From Urophycis tenuis (lineage: Eukaryota > Chordata > Actinopteri > Gadiformes > Phycidae): a stretch of 64,000 nt of DNA. Position 1 is the first letter of the stretch. Each line of letters opens with the position of its first letter. Positions 20,842-32,963 of this stretch are shown here, in pieces. The translations under genes and the position numbers were made by a program. The stretch lies in the NCBI GenBank assembly GCA_036785325.1, contig JAXIVH010000031.1, forward strand, positions 527,001 through 591,000, written 5' to 3'. The notes beneath the pieces were generated by a model. That model saw nothing but the letters and a program-made list of their open reading frames with translations, ran no database searches and was not told where the DNA came from.

Positions 20842-21282
20842 GTAGAGATTGTGTTAAGGGATCAGAACAAGGATTGTGAGAATTATAAGGAGTTGGATAA
20901 AAAAAAAGGGAAGGCAGGGAGTTTTTTTCACATAAATGATTGCAATAACCCGATTAGAATTGGTTTGTTAGCATGCATGTGAACATGCTGCTATCAACAG
21001 GCGTATATTCCAGTTCAAGTCAAATCAGATACGATTTTCTAAATGTGGCATAATATGTGTGCAAGCATAATATATCCAACGACTTACTGCATTTTCTCTA
21101 AAATTAAAAAATCTTTCTTCTTGAGAAACAAATGCTTTGGCCTAAACACATCACCCCATGGTTTGTCAACGAAATTTCTGAGCAGTTTGGAAGATAAACT
21201 CAAACACTTGGATCCTGCCAGGCAGATTCAACAAAGCAGAAATAAGGACAATTGGTGATGCAATACAACAATACAAGGATAT
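20842..21282 (-). other. abhd18: U12-type AT-AC intron of abhd18 (441 bp)
   Basis: On minus the intron starts ATATCCTTG at 21282, an exact match to the U12 5' splice site ATATCCTT. It ends in AC at 20843-20842. A branch-point match CCCTTAAC (20860-20853; consensus TTCCTTAAC) lies about 12 nt from the 3' end, the narrow distance required by U12 introns. The flanking exon halves join as TAC T|AT GGC to give Tyr-Tyr-Gly in frame. Confidence 0.92.
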
Positions 21283-21367
21283 AGTAGGGATTCTCCAGAA
21301 GCAGTGATGCCATTCCCGCCTCTCTGACCATTGGTCTAGCCATAAGAGTTCGCCGACGCCAGAAAAA
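21283..21367 (-). CDS. abhd18: abhd18 exon (85 bp)
   Basis: It encodes FFWRRRTLMARPMVREAGMA and SLLLENPY plus one base, 28 codons plus 1. This matches the ABHD18 segment after the GTGDH motif, with its WRRR and ARPM cores. The acceptor is tgtgttcatag before 21367. The downstream splice site is the AT-AC type ATATCCTT at 21282. Starting phase 0 fits the previous exon, which ends on a complete His codon. Confidence 0.93.
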
Positions 21368-21692
21368 CTATGAACACAGAGAGTTTAAGAAAACATTAAG
21401 ACAAAATAGTGAAGGTAGTTTAAAGGTATGATATGGAATTCCTGCTGCTAGGGGTCACTCAATTAAAACAACAAAAAAATATGTAGTTTGTTGATGTCAT
21501 GAAATACTGTGGGATCATGGGAGTTGTCATCACCACCATTAAAGGTGAAAATCTATTATCAGACGTGACTCAGAAATCATGTTCACGAATGAATTAATGT
21601 AATTAAGTCGAGCAATGCCAATACATCCATATGCAATTGGTAAGTAACATTATGTCAACTTGATTCAAAACAATCATAACTTTGATCATTAT

Positions 21693-23555
21693 TAGGGATC
21701 GACCGATATATCGGGCCGATATTTGCATTTTTTACGTGCATCGGCATCGGCCGATACGCGGCTGCTGCGTTCGCCGATAGTTTTTTCCCGGAATTATTTA
21801 CAGACAGGCGTCTACAGGCAGCTCTGTGTTGCTGGGGATGCAGCAGTTCACGTGCAGACCACTAGCAGAGTGCTGGAAGCCTGCTCTTCAGGACAAAGGT
21901 GAGTTTTAAACTTTTAACTTAGCTGTTTGACTTAGCTGAAATATTGCCATACACTTTGAAAATGAAAACACGTTGTTCTATATGTGCTTGCATCAAATGC
22001 TCCAAATGTAAAACGTGAATGCCTGTATTTAGGGAGCCGCATATGGCTAAGTTGTAGGCTATCCATATGCTTAATGATAGCTGTTACGAACACTGGTTAT
22101 AGGATTAAGTAATGCCGACGTTGTTCCGTGGTAGGCTATTTGTGGGAGTTTTATTCAGCGGCTACCTGGCTGAGGTTTGGACACGTGTGGTGTGTGTGTC
22201 TCTCCCTTTCCCTTCCTACTTGGAGCTGGGCAGAGTTGCCATCGCAACACTTCAAGAAGACCTTTAATGATGAGATATTTTTTCTACGTAGTTGAATATT
22301 AATTTGTGTTAACGTTTATCATGTACCAAACATAAGTGCACCGTGTATGCCTTACTTGTGTTTAGAGCCGTTTGCTGACGTTATCATTATCAATCCAGTT
22401 CAATGGTGGTTGAGTCTTTCAGTCAGCATCAACTAGCAAACAGAAATTTGTGTGTGTGCGTGTCCGTCTCACTCAGTGAGACACACGCATCACAGCGATA
22501 TGAGAGTGCTGCGCGACCTTAAAACGCTGAGAGATGTTTTATATGTGGTTGAATATTTACACTTTTTAACGTTAATGCAGTTTAGAACAGAAACAAAAAG
22601 ATGTTGATGAAAGCTTTTACCCTTGCACAGTTAACCATATGCAGTGCACCCATCTATATAATGCACATTACACACATAATTAGGCTGATGTAAAATGTAA
22701 AATGTGTAAAAATATGTAAAATGTAAGATGATTGTAGAAGTGACACTGATCTGTGTTTTTGTTTATTCTTTTTAAAGAAATGGCAGAGCCGAAAACAAAT
22801 CCAGTGTGGATTGTGGATGCGACGGGAAAAAATGCAGAGCGTCTCTGTTTCCTCCATTATAACCTGCAGCTCCTAAACTGGAAGTACTAAGAACTTTCAG
22901 TGAGGGGCATATTATGCACAGTTCTGTTTTGGTTGTTTGTTGTTCAGTATTGCTGTTTACATTTTCCTTATCTTAGGAAAGCCATTTGCTCTACAAGAGA
23001 TTAAATTAAGCGCACTAAAACTTAGGCCTAAGCATTAAATGACTAGGTTGTAAATAGTTGGTTACTTTAAAAATTAAGTATAGTACAGTGTGCACTTTAT
23101 TATGCTGCTAACTTGTTTCTACTGTGTGCAATAGTGTAATTATTTTATTTATTGTTAAATATTTATTTTTCAGAATTTTAATTATGCTTAAATATTTATT
23201 TCCAGAATTTTCAGCACTCAACTCTTTTTTTACTTGTTCTACCTCACGTTTTTATATTTGTTAAATATTGTTTATCTACTTGTTCTTACTTGTTCTACCT
23301 ACCTCACCTATTTTTCCTATTTGTCAATATTGTTTTTTTAAAGTTAAAAAAATGTTCCCTTTTTAAATTGGGACTTGTAACATTTGTTATCATCGTTGTG
23401 TTATTTTTATGATGTAAATTGAGGGAGCAAAAGCAGTATCGGCTCCAAATATCGGCTTAAGAAAATCGGCAGCCCATATCGGTCATCGGCTAAGGCTGAT
23501 GAAAAAAAATTGGTATCGGCATCGGCACTAAAAAATCCATATCGGTCGATCCCTA
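21693..23555. mobile_element. hAT element with perfect 8-bp TSD, in abhd18 intron
   Basis: The ends TAGGGATCGACCGATAT (21693) and ATATCGGTCGATCCCTA (23555) are identical inverted repeats over 17 bp. ATCATTAT is duplicated exactly at 21685-21692 and 23556-23563. Subterminal 'atcggc' repeats cluster at both ends. Internally only a 36-codon frame starting MAEPKTNPVWIVDATGK at 22781, preceded by an acceptor-like 'ctttttaaag', suggests a remnant of a two-exon transposase. This 1.86-kb copy is non-autonomous. Confidence 0.92.
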
Positions 23556-24866
23556 ATCATTATGAACATTGTTGTAACTTCATAACACTTCATTGCATTG
23601 TATGGCATTTGATATTCAACAGATAGTCACACTCTGAATTACATTGATGTGTTGCAGGGAACTAAAGACTTGACCACCGACATGAGCCCTGTGTGTCTAG
23701 CAGTGAATATCTGCCCAGAAGAAGGTCGGTAGCAGCACTCTCCATAGATCCATCGTTTTGTCAATATTTGTCCACAATAGGCACACTACAAAACACCATG
23801 CCCTAAACAATAGCCTAACTACAATGCTATTAAACCAGATAAGCCTCATATTTCAAGATGATCCCAATGGATTAAAATTCATGTTTAGAAGGCCACTAGC
23901 TCTAAAACAGTAATACACATGTAAAGAACTGTGTGGCCAACGGAGCTATAGTGTTGGTGTAACACACATCGATTGTATTATAATTAAGGTTCAACTGACT
24001 TAACAGACTGTAAATAGAGATTACATTGACTTTCCGTCTGTGTACATTGGTGGATACTATCGCAGGCTTTATTCACACCAAAAAAGTGCGTAAAAAATTA
24101 AAATACTAGTACTTGTAGAGTTTTAGACCATGTATTAGATTAACGTTTTTGGTATTCCTGGCATCCCTAAAACTGACTTCTTGGCTCCGGGTTGATTCTT
24201 TGAATGCATTCGGCCAGCCGTCTTCTCTGTGGGGAAAACCAACCATAATCCATCCTCGCACATGCATGATCAAATTTTTATACAGAAAGTCAATGTGTGA
24301 GAGAGTGAATCACTGTGTTGCGTGATTTTACCCATTCTTTTTTTTTTATGAATGGGAAATGAATGGGAAACACTATCAATAGAGGATGGCATCATTCTCT
24401 CTGAAGATAAAACACAAAAACTAAAAAGCCCAGGTAAAGTCTCTGCTGGATAACTGTTTCTGTGTGTTTCCCCTGAAGTTAGGAGGGTAAAGGACATGTA
24501 ACTCCATTGACAAGCAACCAAATGTAACAGGCCGTTGACAAAAACATGAATACAACTATGGATTTATCTGGGTTTGAACATTGTTGGAAACTATTTGGAA
24601 AATGTAAGTACACAACTCAACGAAATTTGTTAAGAAAGAGCTGGTGCTTTTTAGATATTTAAATGCGGAACTATTATGCCTTTAAGGAAATCTAATCACG
24701 ATGACCTTCCAAATGTTTCAAAGCAAATTACCATTGCTATGATTTGTGTGGAGTTCAATAGAACAGAAGCATGGCGCAAAGCAGAGCACAATCAACACAT
24801 TTTACAAAAGACACATTTGAGGTAATAATCTATCTTTTATACAAGTATTAACTACAAATATTAGAT
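23556..24866. other. abhd18 intron; one dispersed repeat
   Basis: It contains the repeat at 23675-23820 (homologous in inverse orientation to 15856-16020). Otherwise AT-rich intronic sequence with no exon signal. Confidence 0.5.
23675..23820 (+). repeat. dispersed repeat, unclassified, copy 2
   Basis: 'ccctgtgtgtctagcagtg' through 'ccctaaacaatagcc' aligns with the minus strand of 15856-16020. No terminal repeats or coding potential are seen. Confidence 0.5.
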
Positions 24867-24872
24867 ACTTAC

Positions 24873-24948
24873 ATGGTCTCCAGTCCCAGCCAAATGGATA
24901 CATACTGGTTTATTTCTCTGCCACTTCTTTGGAACTATGAATTGAAAC
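24873..24948 (-). CDS. abhd18: abhd18 exon (76 bp)
   Basis: The first G completes an Arg codon (AG|G). The exon then encodes FQFIVPKKWQRNKPVCIHLA and GTGDH, 25 codons, ending phase 0. The HLAGTGDH block is the strongly conserved strand-turn of ABHD18. It corresponds to the region after strand 3, where alpha/beta hydrolases place the oxyanion-hole 'HG' motif. The acceptor is ctgtgatttag before 24948; the donor is GTAAGT at 24872-24867, a good consensus. No stop or frameshift. Confidence 0.95.
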
Positions 24949-26371
24949 CTAAATCACAGAAAAACACATCAAATACATAACTACTAAAAAGAAATGACTA
25001 TAGCCCAATAAAACTCTACTCAAACAATGTCAGGTGATCAGACCAAAACAATATTTAACTCATGATTTTTGCAATGTATAATTTGTAAAATAGTATAATA
25101 GAAAAGTTTGTATGACTAATTGTGCAACGAATGAATGTTTAATAATTTACCTATTCAAATACTGTTTTACATTCAACAATGAGCATCTTTTTTTAATGGA
25201 GCTTTTTTTAAAAGTTTTAAATATATACCTTTACAAGTCAATTTGTAGTTTGATTCACAAATAAATGGACAAAAAAAAAATATTAAACTGCTTTTAAAGG
25301 GCCATATTAAAAAACGGTTTATAAACAACATATTTAATGTTTCATTCATTCTTCATTCATGAAGGCTTTTTAAAAAGATTCTTTGACGTTTGAATGATCC
25401 CTTTTGTTAATTTTTTTTTCCATATAAATTTCCTTACTGCTTTTCCTTTACAAATGTATTTCCCATGCTACTTTAACCAAGACAAGCCTTTTATTTCAAG
25501 TTCACACACTAACTGTGGTGAGCTTCGTCCAGCCACTTGATAGCCACTATTGCTGAGGGGCTTCAAACATGACCACTGCTAGGTTTCAAAGGTAAATAAA
25601 TCCACTGAGGGTCCACTGACACCTCACAAATGGACAGTTTGAGAGTCACCCTGAAAGCTAGGGTAACTCTTGTAGTTAGTGGAACACAGGGCAAAAGTAG
25701 TTGTCGTAGACCAAAACCACATCGCCTACATTGTTGGAAAGTCAAGTTTTGGCATAATATAACGCAATCAGCATGCATACACCACAAACATGGAAAGAAA
25801 AGACAAAAACAATTAATATTTATAAACAAACTTATTATCTCAAATTAAAGGGCTGTGCCTGGAAAATGCTTCAATGTGGTTCATTGCAGCTGCTTTAGCT
25901 GATTTATAGCCCTTTGAACCTGTTTGGACGCCACTGGTTTAGTTGTAGAAAGGGCAGCTATGGACATATTGTTTGTTTTGTGATTGTACAGGTATAGTCT
26001 ATGTGTGAGGGGGGGCAAGTAATATGTCTCATCGCATTGATTTTTGTATGACTTTGAATGAGTTAAACACTGGTTAAACATCAACTCAACCATGTTTGAG
26101 CATGGTTGATAAAATATGCAGGACATAGACTTATTCTCCTTGCTTGGTTAGTTGGATGGGGAAACCTTACGTCTTTGGAAACAATGACATCTCAATGCCA
26201 AATATTTAGTTCTGCATAACATGTTGCAGTCAGGTAGCATTTCAATCTAGTTTTCATTTTCTTCTAGTCATGCCATCCGCTGCCTGAAAGGTGAGCCCAG
26301 CCATAGCCTTTGTATCTATAAATGTGATTGGTTGCTTGTAACAATCAGCCTTTTACTTTCTTTTAAAATAG
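24949..26371. other. abhd18 intron, no gene seen
   Basis: AT-rich sequence. The overlapping frames at 25563-25848 on both strands share no family resemblance. Confidence 0.4.
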
Positions 26372-26379
26372 CTGTGTCA

Positions 26380-27180
26380 CGTTAACGCCCAAGGGGTTCT
26401 TTTGAATGAAAGGGATAACCAGGCAATATCACTCTAGTTTCCCTAATGCCGCACAAAAGGAATATGGATAATAGAATGTGAAAGATTATTAATAGATCGT
26501 GTCGGCCCAACAAACAACAAAGAATTCAGACAGCGCTGCACAAAAACACGCATCACTCCATTCACGTAAATGACGCTGTCAGCGCGTATATTTTAAAGGC
26601 ACACAAAACCAACACAAAACCCTTTAATTCCCCCCCTCCCCCCCTTTCCCAGTCCCCCAAAACTAAACCAAAAGTCCAAACTAACAGAAAACACCAAGTC
26701 CATCCTAAGAGCGCCCCACGGGGGCTTTTAAATCCAAATCAGGAAACGGGGAAGTCCGTGAAAAAGATCCTGCGGCGGGACGCACGCAATGCAAAAAATA
26801 TAATCCACCCAAGGCAACAAAAAGGCGATCGCTGATCCTGTGGTATACCACGAAAAACACAAAAATGAAAACGATCTCACCGGATCCGAGGTGTATAATC
26901 TGCGCGTCCTCTTGCAGGCGACGCACCCGGGACGAACAGACGCGGCTTCGCACCGAAGATGTGTTCAATTCTCCCCAGTGGTAGAATCCCCTTAAATATC
27001 TACTATATCATCTGGAGCGTAACTTTCTCATCCAGTGGCTGCAGTCCATACTGGCGCCCAACCATTCAAACGTCACCCCAGCACTTCCTGCTTCCCTCTC
27101 CCGACCTGCTTCGCGCACCTTACGTCACCACATAAATAAGATTGTGTTCGCGGTGCGCAGACTGGCGGGCGGCTGAGGCC
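26380..27180. other. GC-richer block, possible LTR or retroelement 5' region
   Basis: The base composition shifts sharply from the AT-rich intron. A TGGCGCCCAAC string at 27052-27062 looks like a tRNA primer-binding site just downstream of a CA-ended segment, and 'tgtcacgttaacgcccaag' near 26374 could be an LTR start. Read on minus the same block has promoter-like TGACGTAA and CAGGAAGTG sites. No gag or pol frame adjoins. Retroelement LTR or LINE 5' UTR is inference only. Confidence 0.25.
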
Positions 27181-28174
27181 TTAAAGAGATACCCCACATC
27201 TATACCTTATCATACAGTGGACCAACATCATTACACAGGTACACAAGAACACCATTTATAATACATACACATTATATGTCAACAGTGTAATACCTGTCTT
27301 GAGCCTTTTTCCCAGGACACTTATGTTAATGTGACTGTGTCACATGCTTACACCTGTCAAATTTAGACGTTAATTTCTCAATCCATGAAAAATCGCTGTG
27401 GACAGTCCTCATGTACAATGCTTTTCCATTCTTCTATTTAGTTCTTACCATTATAAATAGGGATATACAAATACAACAACTGAGCTGTTAGAATTAACTA
27501 GACAATTGCCATCTTACCATTACACTAAATAACTATGTTACAATAGCTACAGCAAGGCAGTGCAGTATTTATTTCATTAAGAGAATTTTTAACGTTTATA
27601 CTTCCTGGTATGTTGAGACCCAATGACTGCTAATCTTCAAGCCTGGCTATGGTTCATTGCACCCGATGACTCTGCTGTTATTCATTTTATCCAAGAAGTC
27701 ACGTCCAAGCACTTCAAGAGGTGTTTGGACTTATACGGCAACATATAATTAATCACATTCAGGGATGCAATGGCCATGGTTGGCTCCACCAACTTAGTGC
27801 CAAAGCAAAACTGTGCTATGTGAGGACGTAGTACACTTTCAACCCTCTTCCTCCCCCCTTCCACTCAATTAGACCTGCCACCGGCACAGCATCAAAACCG
27901 CCCCAATGAATTGTCACCACTGATAACGCAGGATATCAGTGGTGTACAAACGGGATTGTTTCACCTAGTCCTAAAAACAGAACTGATCATCTGGATCCAG
28001 CTAGTGACTGCTGGGAAGAGAACAGCTGGCAACTAGGGAAAGACCTAGTGACCGCTTGGAAAGACCGCTGGCAGGAGGGAAAGACCCCAGCGGGCCTGCC
28101 TCAGGCTAGCTCCCTGTGGCAGGAGGGACCTGGCACTACTAGTTTACAAGTCCCACCCGTCTCTGACTACGAAA
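27181..28174. other. abhd18 intron, no gene seen
   Basis: Mostly AT-rich. From about 27990 the sequence becomes purine-rich with repeated 'ggaaagac' and 'ggcaggaggga' and may be the decayed start of the R2-like LINE that follows. Confidence 0.4.
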
Positions 28175-28229
28175 AGTAAAGTTTTATATAGCGCTTTTCT
28201 TGGTACTCAAAGACGCTTTACAAAAACAC

Positions 28230-29644
28230 AAAACATCCAAAAGATCCAACTTCTTCAAAGAACCCTTCAAGTTTGCAAAAAGCCTTTTCACAAAGGACAA
28301 AGGTGGCAAACTTGTGACATCATAGAAAGATCTCGAAGCTTACCTTAAGCAGAACCACACTGACAGCCAGCGGTGCAGACCGACAACTCTTGCACCTGAT
28401 ATGCCACTGATACAGTCCCCGGAACATCAGCTGGACTCCAGCCCCCCCATGTGGAGCGAAATGGAAAGGAGTGTACGACGGGCAAGAGCTGCATCCTCCC
28501 CTGGGCCCAATGGAGTCCCAGACCGACTGTATAAGAACACACCAGAGGTATTACACTTTCTATGGAGGCAGGTGGTTTGGCGGAAGCAAGCAATTCCAAC
28601 TGCATGGCGGAGGGCAGGAGGCATCCTAATCCCCAAGGAAAAGGACTCTATGGACATCAGCCAGTTTCGCCAAATCAGCCTCCTAAACGTAAAATTTAAA
28701 ATTGTCTTCAGTGTAGTGGCTCACAGACTGGCGGGCTACCTGGAAAAGAACCACTACATCGATACCTTGATGCAGAAAGCAGGGATTCCAGGCTTCTCTG
28801 GTTGCTTGGAACACACCAACATGATATGGAATCAAATCCAAGCTGCCAAAAAGAATGGAAGAGATCTCCGTGTTGTGTTCCTTGACCTCACAAATGCCTT
28901 TGGGTCAGTTCCACATAATCTCCTCTGGACGGCATTTGACTATTTCAGCATCCCAGAACCAATCACCTGCCTCATCAAATCCTATTTCCAAGACCTACAG
29001 CTATGCCTGACAACTGACGAGTGTACCACAGCATGGCAATGACTAAAAATAGGAATAATGGCAGGCTGTACCATCTCACCTCTAGCTTTCACAATGGCTA
29101 TGGAGGTAATCATCTGGGCCTCTCGGTGGGTAGTAGGAGGGCAGAAGCTCAAACCTGGTCTTCGTCTCCCTCCCATCAGGGCCTTCATGGACAATATGAC
29201 CATCCTCAACACCAAGGCGTGTGCTAGGCGGCTGCTGAACAAGCTGCAAGAGAACATCCAGAGGGCCGGGATGGAAATAAAGCTGAGCAAGTCCAGGAGC
29301 ATTTCCGTCATCAAAGGGAAGCTGACAGAATATTGATTCTACGTGGGTGAGGAGTCTATACCAACAGTGTCAGAGAAGCCAGTCAAGAGTCTTGGACGTT
29401 GGTACCATGCCACTCTCAAGGACACAGAGCAAGTGGACCAGCTCAGGCAGGACCCAATATGTGGCCTTGAGAGTATCCACAAGACCATACTCCCTAGCAG
29501 GCTGAAGCTGTGGTGCCTTCAGTTTGGGCTAATACCCAGGCTGATGTGGCCTCTTACCATCTATGAGGTCCCAATCTCAAAGGTAGAGAAACTGGAGAGA
29601 TTGGTCAGCTCATTTGCCAGGAAGTGGCTGGGACTCCCCAAATG
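28230..29644 (+). pseudogene. R2-like LINE reverse transcriptase half
   Basis: The frames give FFKEPFKFAKSLFTKDKGGK, then RARAASSPGPNGVPDRLYKN, WRRAGGILIPKEKD, FRQISLLNVKFKIVFSVVAH, KAGIPGFSGCLEHTNMIWNQ, VVFLDLTNAFGSVPH (palm motif A), IMAGCTISPLAFTMAMEVII, RLPPIRAFMDNMTILNTKAC and PVKSLGRWYHATLKD. The catalytic pair is altered: MDNM stands where a xxDD motif is expected, and stops occur at 29040 (TGA) and 29334 (TGA). The AGPNG-type start and the GCTISP box differ from the L2-like LINEs nearby. Dead copy. Confidence 0.8.
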
Positions 29645-32600
29645 GATTTTTGGAGTTGGAGTGTACGCTGGAGCGTCTTGCTGCCGCTACTCACCAGCTG
29701 TTTTTTACTTTTTTATTGTGTTTAGTTAGCTCACCTGGCTTCTTGGTTAGAAATGTTGTCCGCTAAGTTTCTCCTCTGGTCGGCACTTGCCTGGATTACA
29801 ATGTCCATATTCCACCGTCCCGTGGCTGGTCTTCTCCAGTACTCGGCTGCCGAGCTCCTCCGGCTACGCTCCCACCTGTTTGAGCCTCCAGCTGCGGTGC
29901 TGCGCCCTCGCTGAAGTTACATCCACCGTGGCTCCCGTCGGAACTTCCATATTGACAACTCCAAACCAATAACCTCCTTCTGGTCCTCCACTCGTCGTCC
30001 TCTGAGAAACACCGGCTGCCGCCGGGTTGACCCCAGCCTGCTAGCCAGCCTACCCAGGTCGGCTAGCGCTACTGTCCAGACCGACTACTCCACTGTCAAC
30101 TTCGGGCTTCTGAACATCCGCTCACTCACGAGCAAAGGCCATCTCGTCCAGGACTACCTCACCGACCATAAGTTTGACTTTCTCTGTTTGACAGAGACAT
30201 GGCAGCAGCCTAATGACTTTTCACAACTCAATGACGCTACCCCTCCTGGGTTTGTTTACATCTCGCAACCCCGTGGCTCTGGTCGCGGTGGAGGTCTCGC
30301 GATAATTCACCGCGAGAAGTGGAAAGTGATTCCCGTCTCTGTCCCTGCATCCAGCTCATTCGGGTGCATTGCCTGTAAACTGCCTGGTCCTACTCCCACC
30401 ATTATGGTCACTATTTACCGTCCACCTAGGCCCCACTCTGAGTTTTTAAATGATATTGCTGCTCTACTCACCCATCTCTCCACTCTTTCCCCCAATGTGA
30501 TTCTGCTGGGCGATTTCAATATCCACCTGGACAACACTACTCTCCCCCTCACCTGTGATTTCTCATTCTGCCTTGAGAGCTCTGGTTTCCGCATCTTCAA
30601 CAACTTCCCTACGCATATCAAAGGACACACACTGGACCTAATATGCTGCTCCAGTCTCACTCCCTCCAACTGCACAGCTGATCAACTCCCCATCACTGAC
30701 CACTTCCTCCTTTCATTTAATATCTCACTCCGCCTCTCCATGACCAAGCCATCACGTCTCATCTCATTCCATAATATCAAGGCTATAAATCCTCTCACCC
30801 TTTCCTCCACCATCGCATCTTTACCGGACCCGGACTACTCTTCCTCCCCTGACGAACTGGTTCTTCACTACAACAACTCGCTCGCTACCATTCTCAACTC
30901 CCTCGCTCCTGTTAAAACTCGGACTGTCTCATTCTCCCATTCTGCCCCTTGGTTCACCCCTGAACTCCGATCCATGAAGTCCAAAGGTCGTCAACTCGAG
31001 CATCTCCGTAAAAAGACTGGTCTTACTATCCATCATGACATGTACAGTAATCATATCTTGCATTATAAGGACTCTATTGCTTCAGCCAAATCCTCCTTCT
31101 ATTCCAGTCTCATCTGTTCCAACCACGGCAACTCCAAGGCACTTTTTTCACTCCTCAACAAAATCCTCCAACCCCCTGATCTCCTACCCCCCCCCTTCTG
31201 AACCCCTCCCCTACAGTCTGCCATTTTCCTCTTTCCATCTCCCTGATCTCTCTGCTATCTCTGATCTCATCTGCAAATCAAAACCATCCACATGCCAGTT
31301 AGATCCCCTCCCTACTGCCCTGGTCATATCCTGCCTCCCCCACTGCTCCCTCTCATTGCTGCTATCATTCACTCCTCTCTCATTACTGGATCTGTTCCCT
31401 CACCCTTCAAAACTGCTGCTGTCTCCCCAATCCTCAAAAAACCTGGTTCAGATCCCAACAACTTCAATAACCTCTGCCCCAATTTCAACCTATCTTTCAT
31501 CTCCAAAATACTCGAGAAAATCGTTGCTTCTCAACTCCATTCCCATCTTTCTCAAAACAGTCTGTATGAACAGTTCTAATCTGGTTTCCGTCTCTGTCAT
31601 AGCACCGAAACGGCCCTCCTGAAATTTACCAACGACCTTCTCACGGCAGCTGATTCTGGTCTACTCTCTATCCTCATCCTCCTTGACCTGAGTGCGGCCT
31701 TTGACACAATTTCCCATTCCATCCTCCTCAACAGATTATCCTCCATCGGCATCACTAGCATCCCCCTTGACTGGTTCCACTCCTATTTCTCAGGCTGCAC
31801 TCAGTTCATCCAACTCAAATCCTTCCGTTCCCATCCCTCCCCGGTGTCCTCTGGTGTCCCCCAGGGCTCTGTCCTGGGTCCCCTCCTTTTCATTACTTAC
31901 CTCCTTCCCCATGGCCTTATTTTCCGCAAATTTAATATTATTTTTCACTGCTTCACGGATGACACCCAGCTCTACCTCTCTACCAAACCCAACTTCATCC
32001 TCCCCCCCCCTCCTTCCTAAAAGATTGCCTCTCCGAAATTCATACCGGGTTCACCTCAAATTTCCTCAAACTCAACAGTGATAAAACTGAAATCCTTCTA
32101 GTTGGCACTAAATCCACTTTATCCAAAGTTAAATCCACTTTATCCAAAGTCAACAGTTTTTCTCTCTCCATATACAGCTCCATAGTTTCCCCCTCCTCCC
32201 AGGTGAAGAGTCTGGGTGTCATCCTTGATGGCTCACTCTCCTTCAAATCCCATATCAACATCACCACCCGCACTGCCTATTTTCATCTCCGTAACATAAA
32301 TCGCCTCCGTCCTTCCTTCACCCCCCACACCACCTCTATTCTTGTACACAGCCTTGTCACCTTCCGTATCGATTATTGCCACTCCCTCCTCTTTGGTCTC
32401 CCCCAGAAATCCCTCCACAAGCTCCAACTGGTCCAGAACTTAGCTGCCCGTATCATTTCCCATACCCCCTCTTTCCACCATATCACTCCTATCCTTCAGC
32501 AACTCCACTGGCTTCCTATTAACATCCGCATTAACTACAAAATTCTCCTTCATACCTTCAAGGCCATCCACAACCTCGCCCCTCCCTACCTGTCTGACCT

Positions 32601-32958
32601 CCTTCATACTGCCACCTCCACCCGCTCCCTCAGATCCTCCTCTTCCATCCACCTCACCGTCCCCTCTGCCCGGCTCACCACCATGGGGAGCAGAGCTTTT
32701 AGCCGCTCTGCCCCCAATCTCTGGAACTCACTCCCCTCTGACATCTGAAATATCGTCTCCCTCCCTCAGTTCAAATCCTCTCTAAAAACCCACCTTTTCA
32801 GGACAGCTTTCTCACTATAGTTTTCATTCGTTCATTCGTTTTTACTTGCACTTTTAATGTTTTTTTATTATTTGCTTGATCTTAATTTGTAAAGTGTCCT
32901 TGAGTGACGTGAAAGGCGCTTCCAAATAAAATGTATTATTATTATTATTATTATTATT
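29645..32958 (+). mobile_element. L2-like LINE inserted in the R2-like LINE, near full length
   Basis: It is bounded by AAATG at 29640-29644 and 32959-32963. The 5' leader is about 500 bp. The 3' end reads 'ggcgcttccaaataaaatg' followed by an ATT repeat (32936-32958), the usual tail of this fish L2-like family. Confidence 0.85.
30188..32820 (+). pseudogene. L2-like LINE ORF2, endonuclease plus broken reverse transcriptase
   Basis: The 337-codon frame at 30188-31201 holds the endonuclease: TETWQQPNDF, RGGGLAIIHREKW, VTIYRPPRPHSEF, ILLGDFNIHLDN, KGHTLDLICC and the catalytic ITDHFLLSFNI. After a shift near 31195 the frame continues with PFKTAAVSPILKKPGSDPNN, FRLCHSTETALLKFTNDLLT, ILLDLSAAFDTISHSIL, GVPQGSVLGPLLF and CFTDDTQLYLSTKP (TDDT in place of ADDT). 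The C-terminus at 32203-32748 reads LGVILDGSLSFKSHINITTR, HITPILQQLHWLPINIRINY and LWNSLPSDI. Stops at 31577 and in the 32010-32200 area break the protein. Confidence 0.88.
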
Positions 32959-32963
32959 AAATG

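Noticed and set aside
20842..21282. A transposon insertion splitting an abhd18 exon
   Set aside because: At first the break LLLENPY / YGYRKPK looked like an insertion, but the ends match U12 splice sites exactly and no target duplication or terminal repeat is present.
26705..26968. 87-codon minus ORF as a gene
   Set aside because: It lies in the GC-rich block, has an Arg/Ser-rich composition without domain features, and fits an untranslated retroelement region better.
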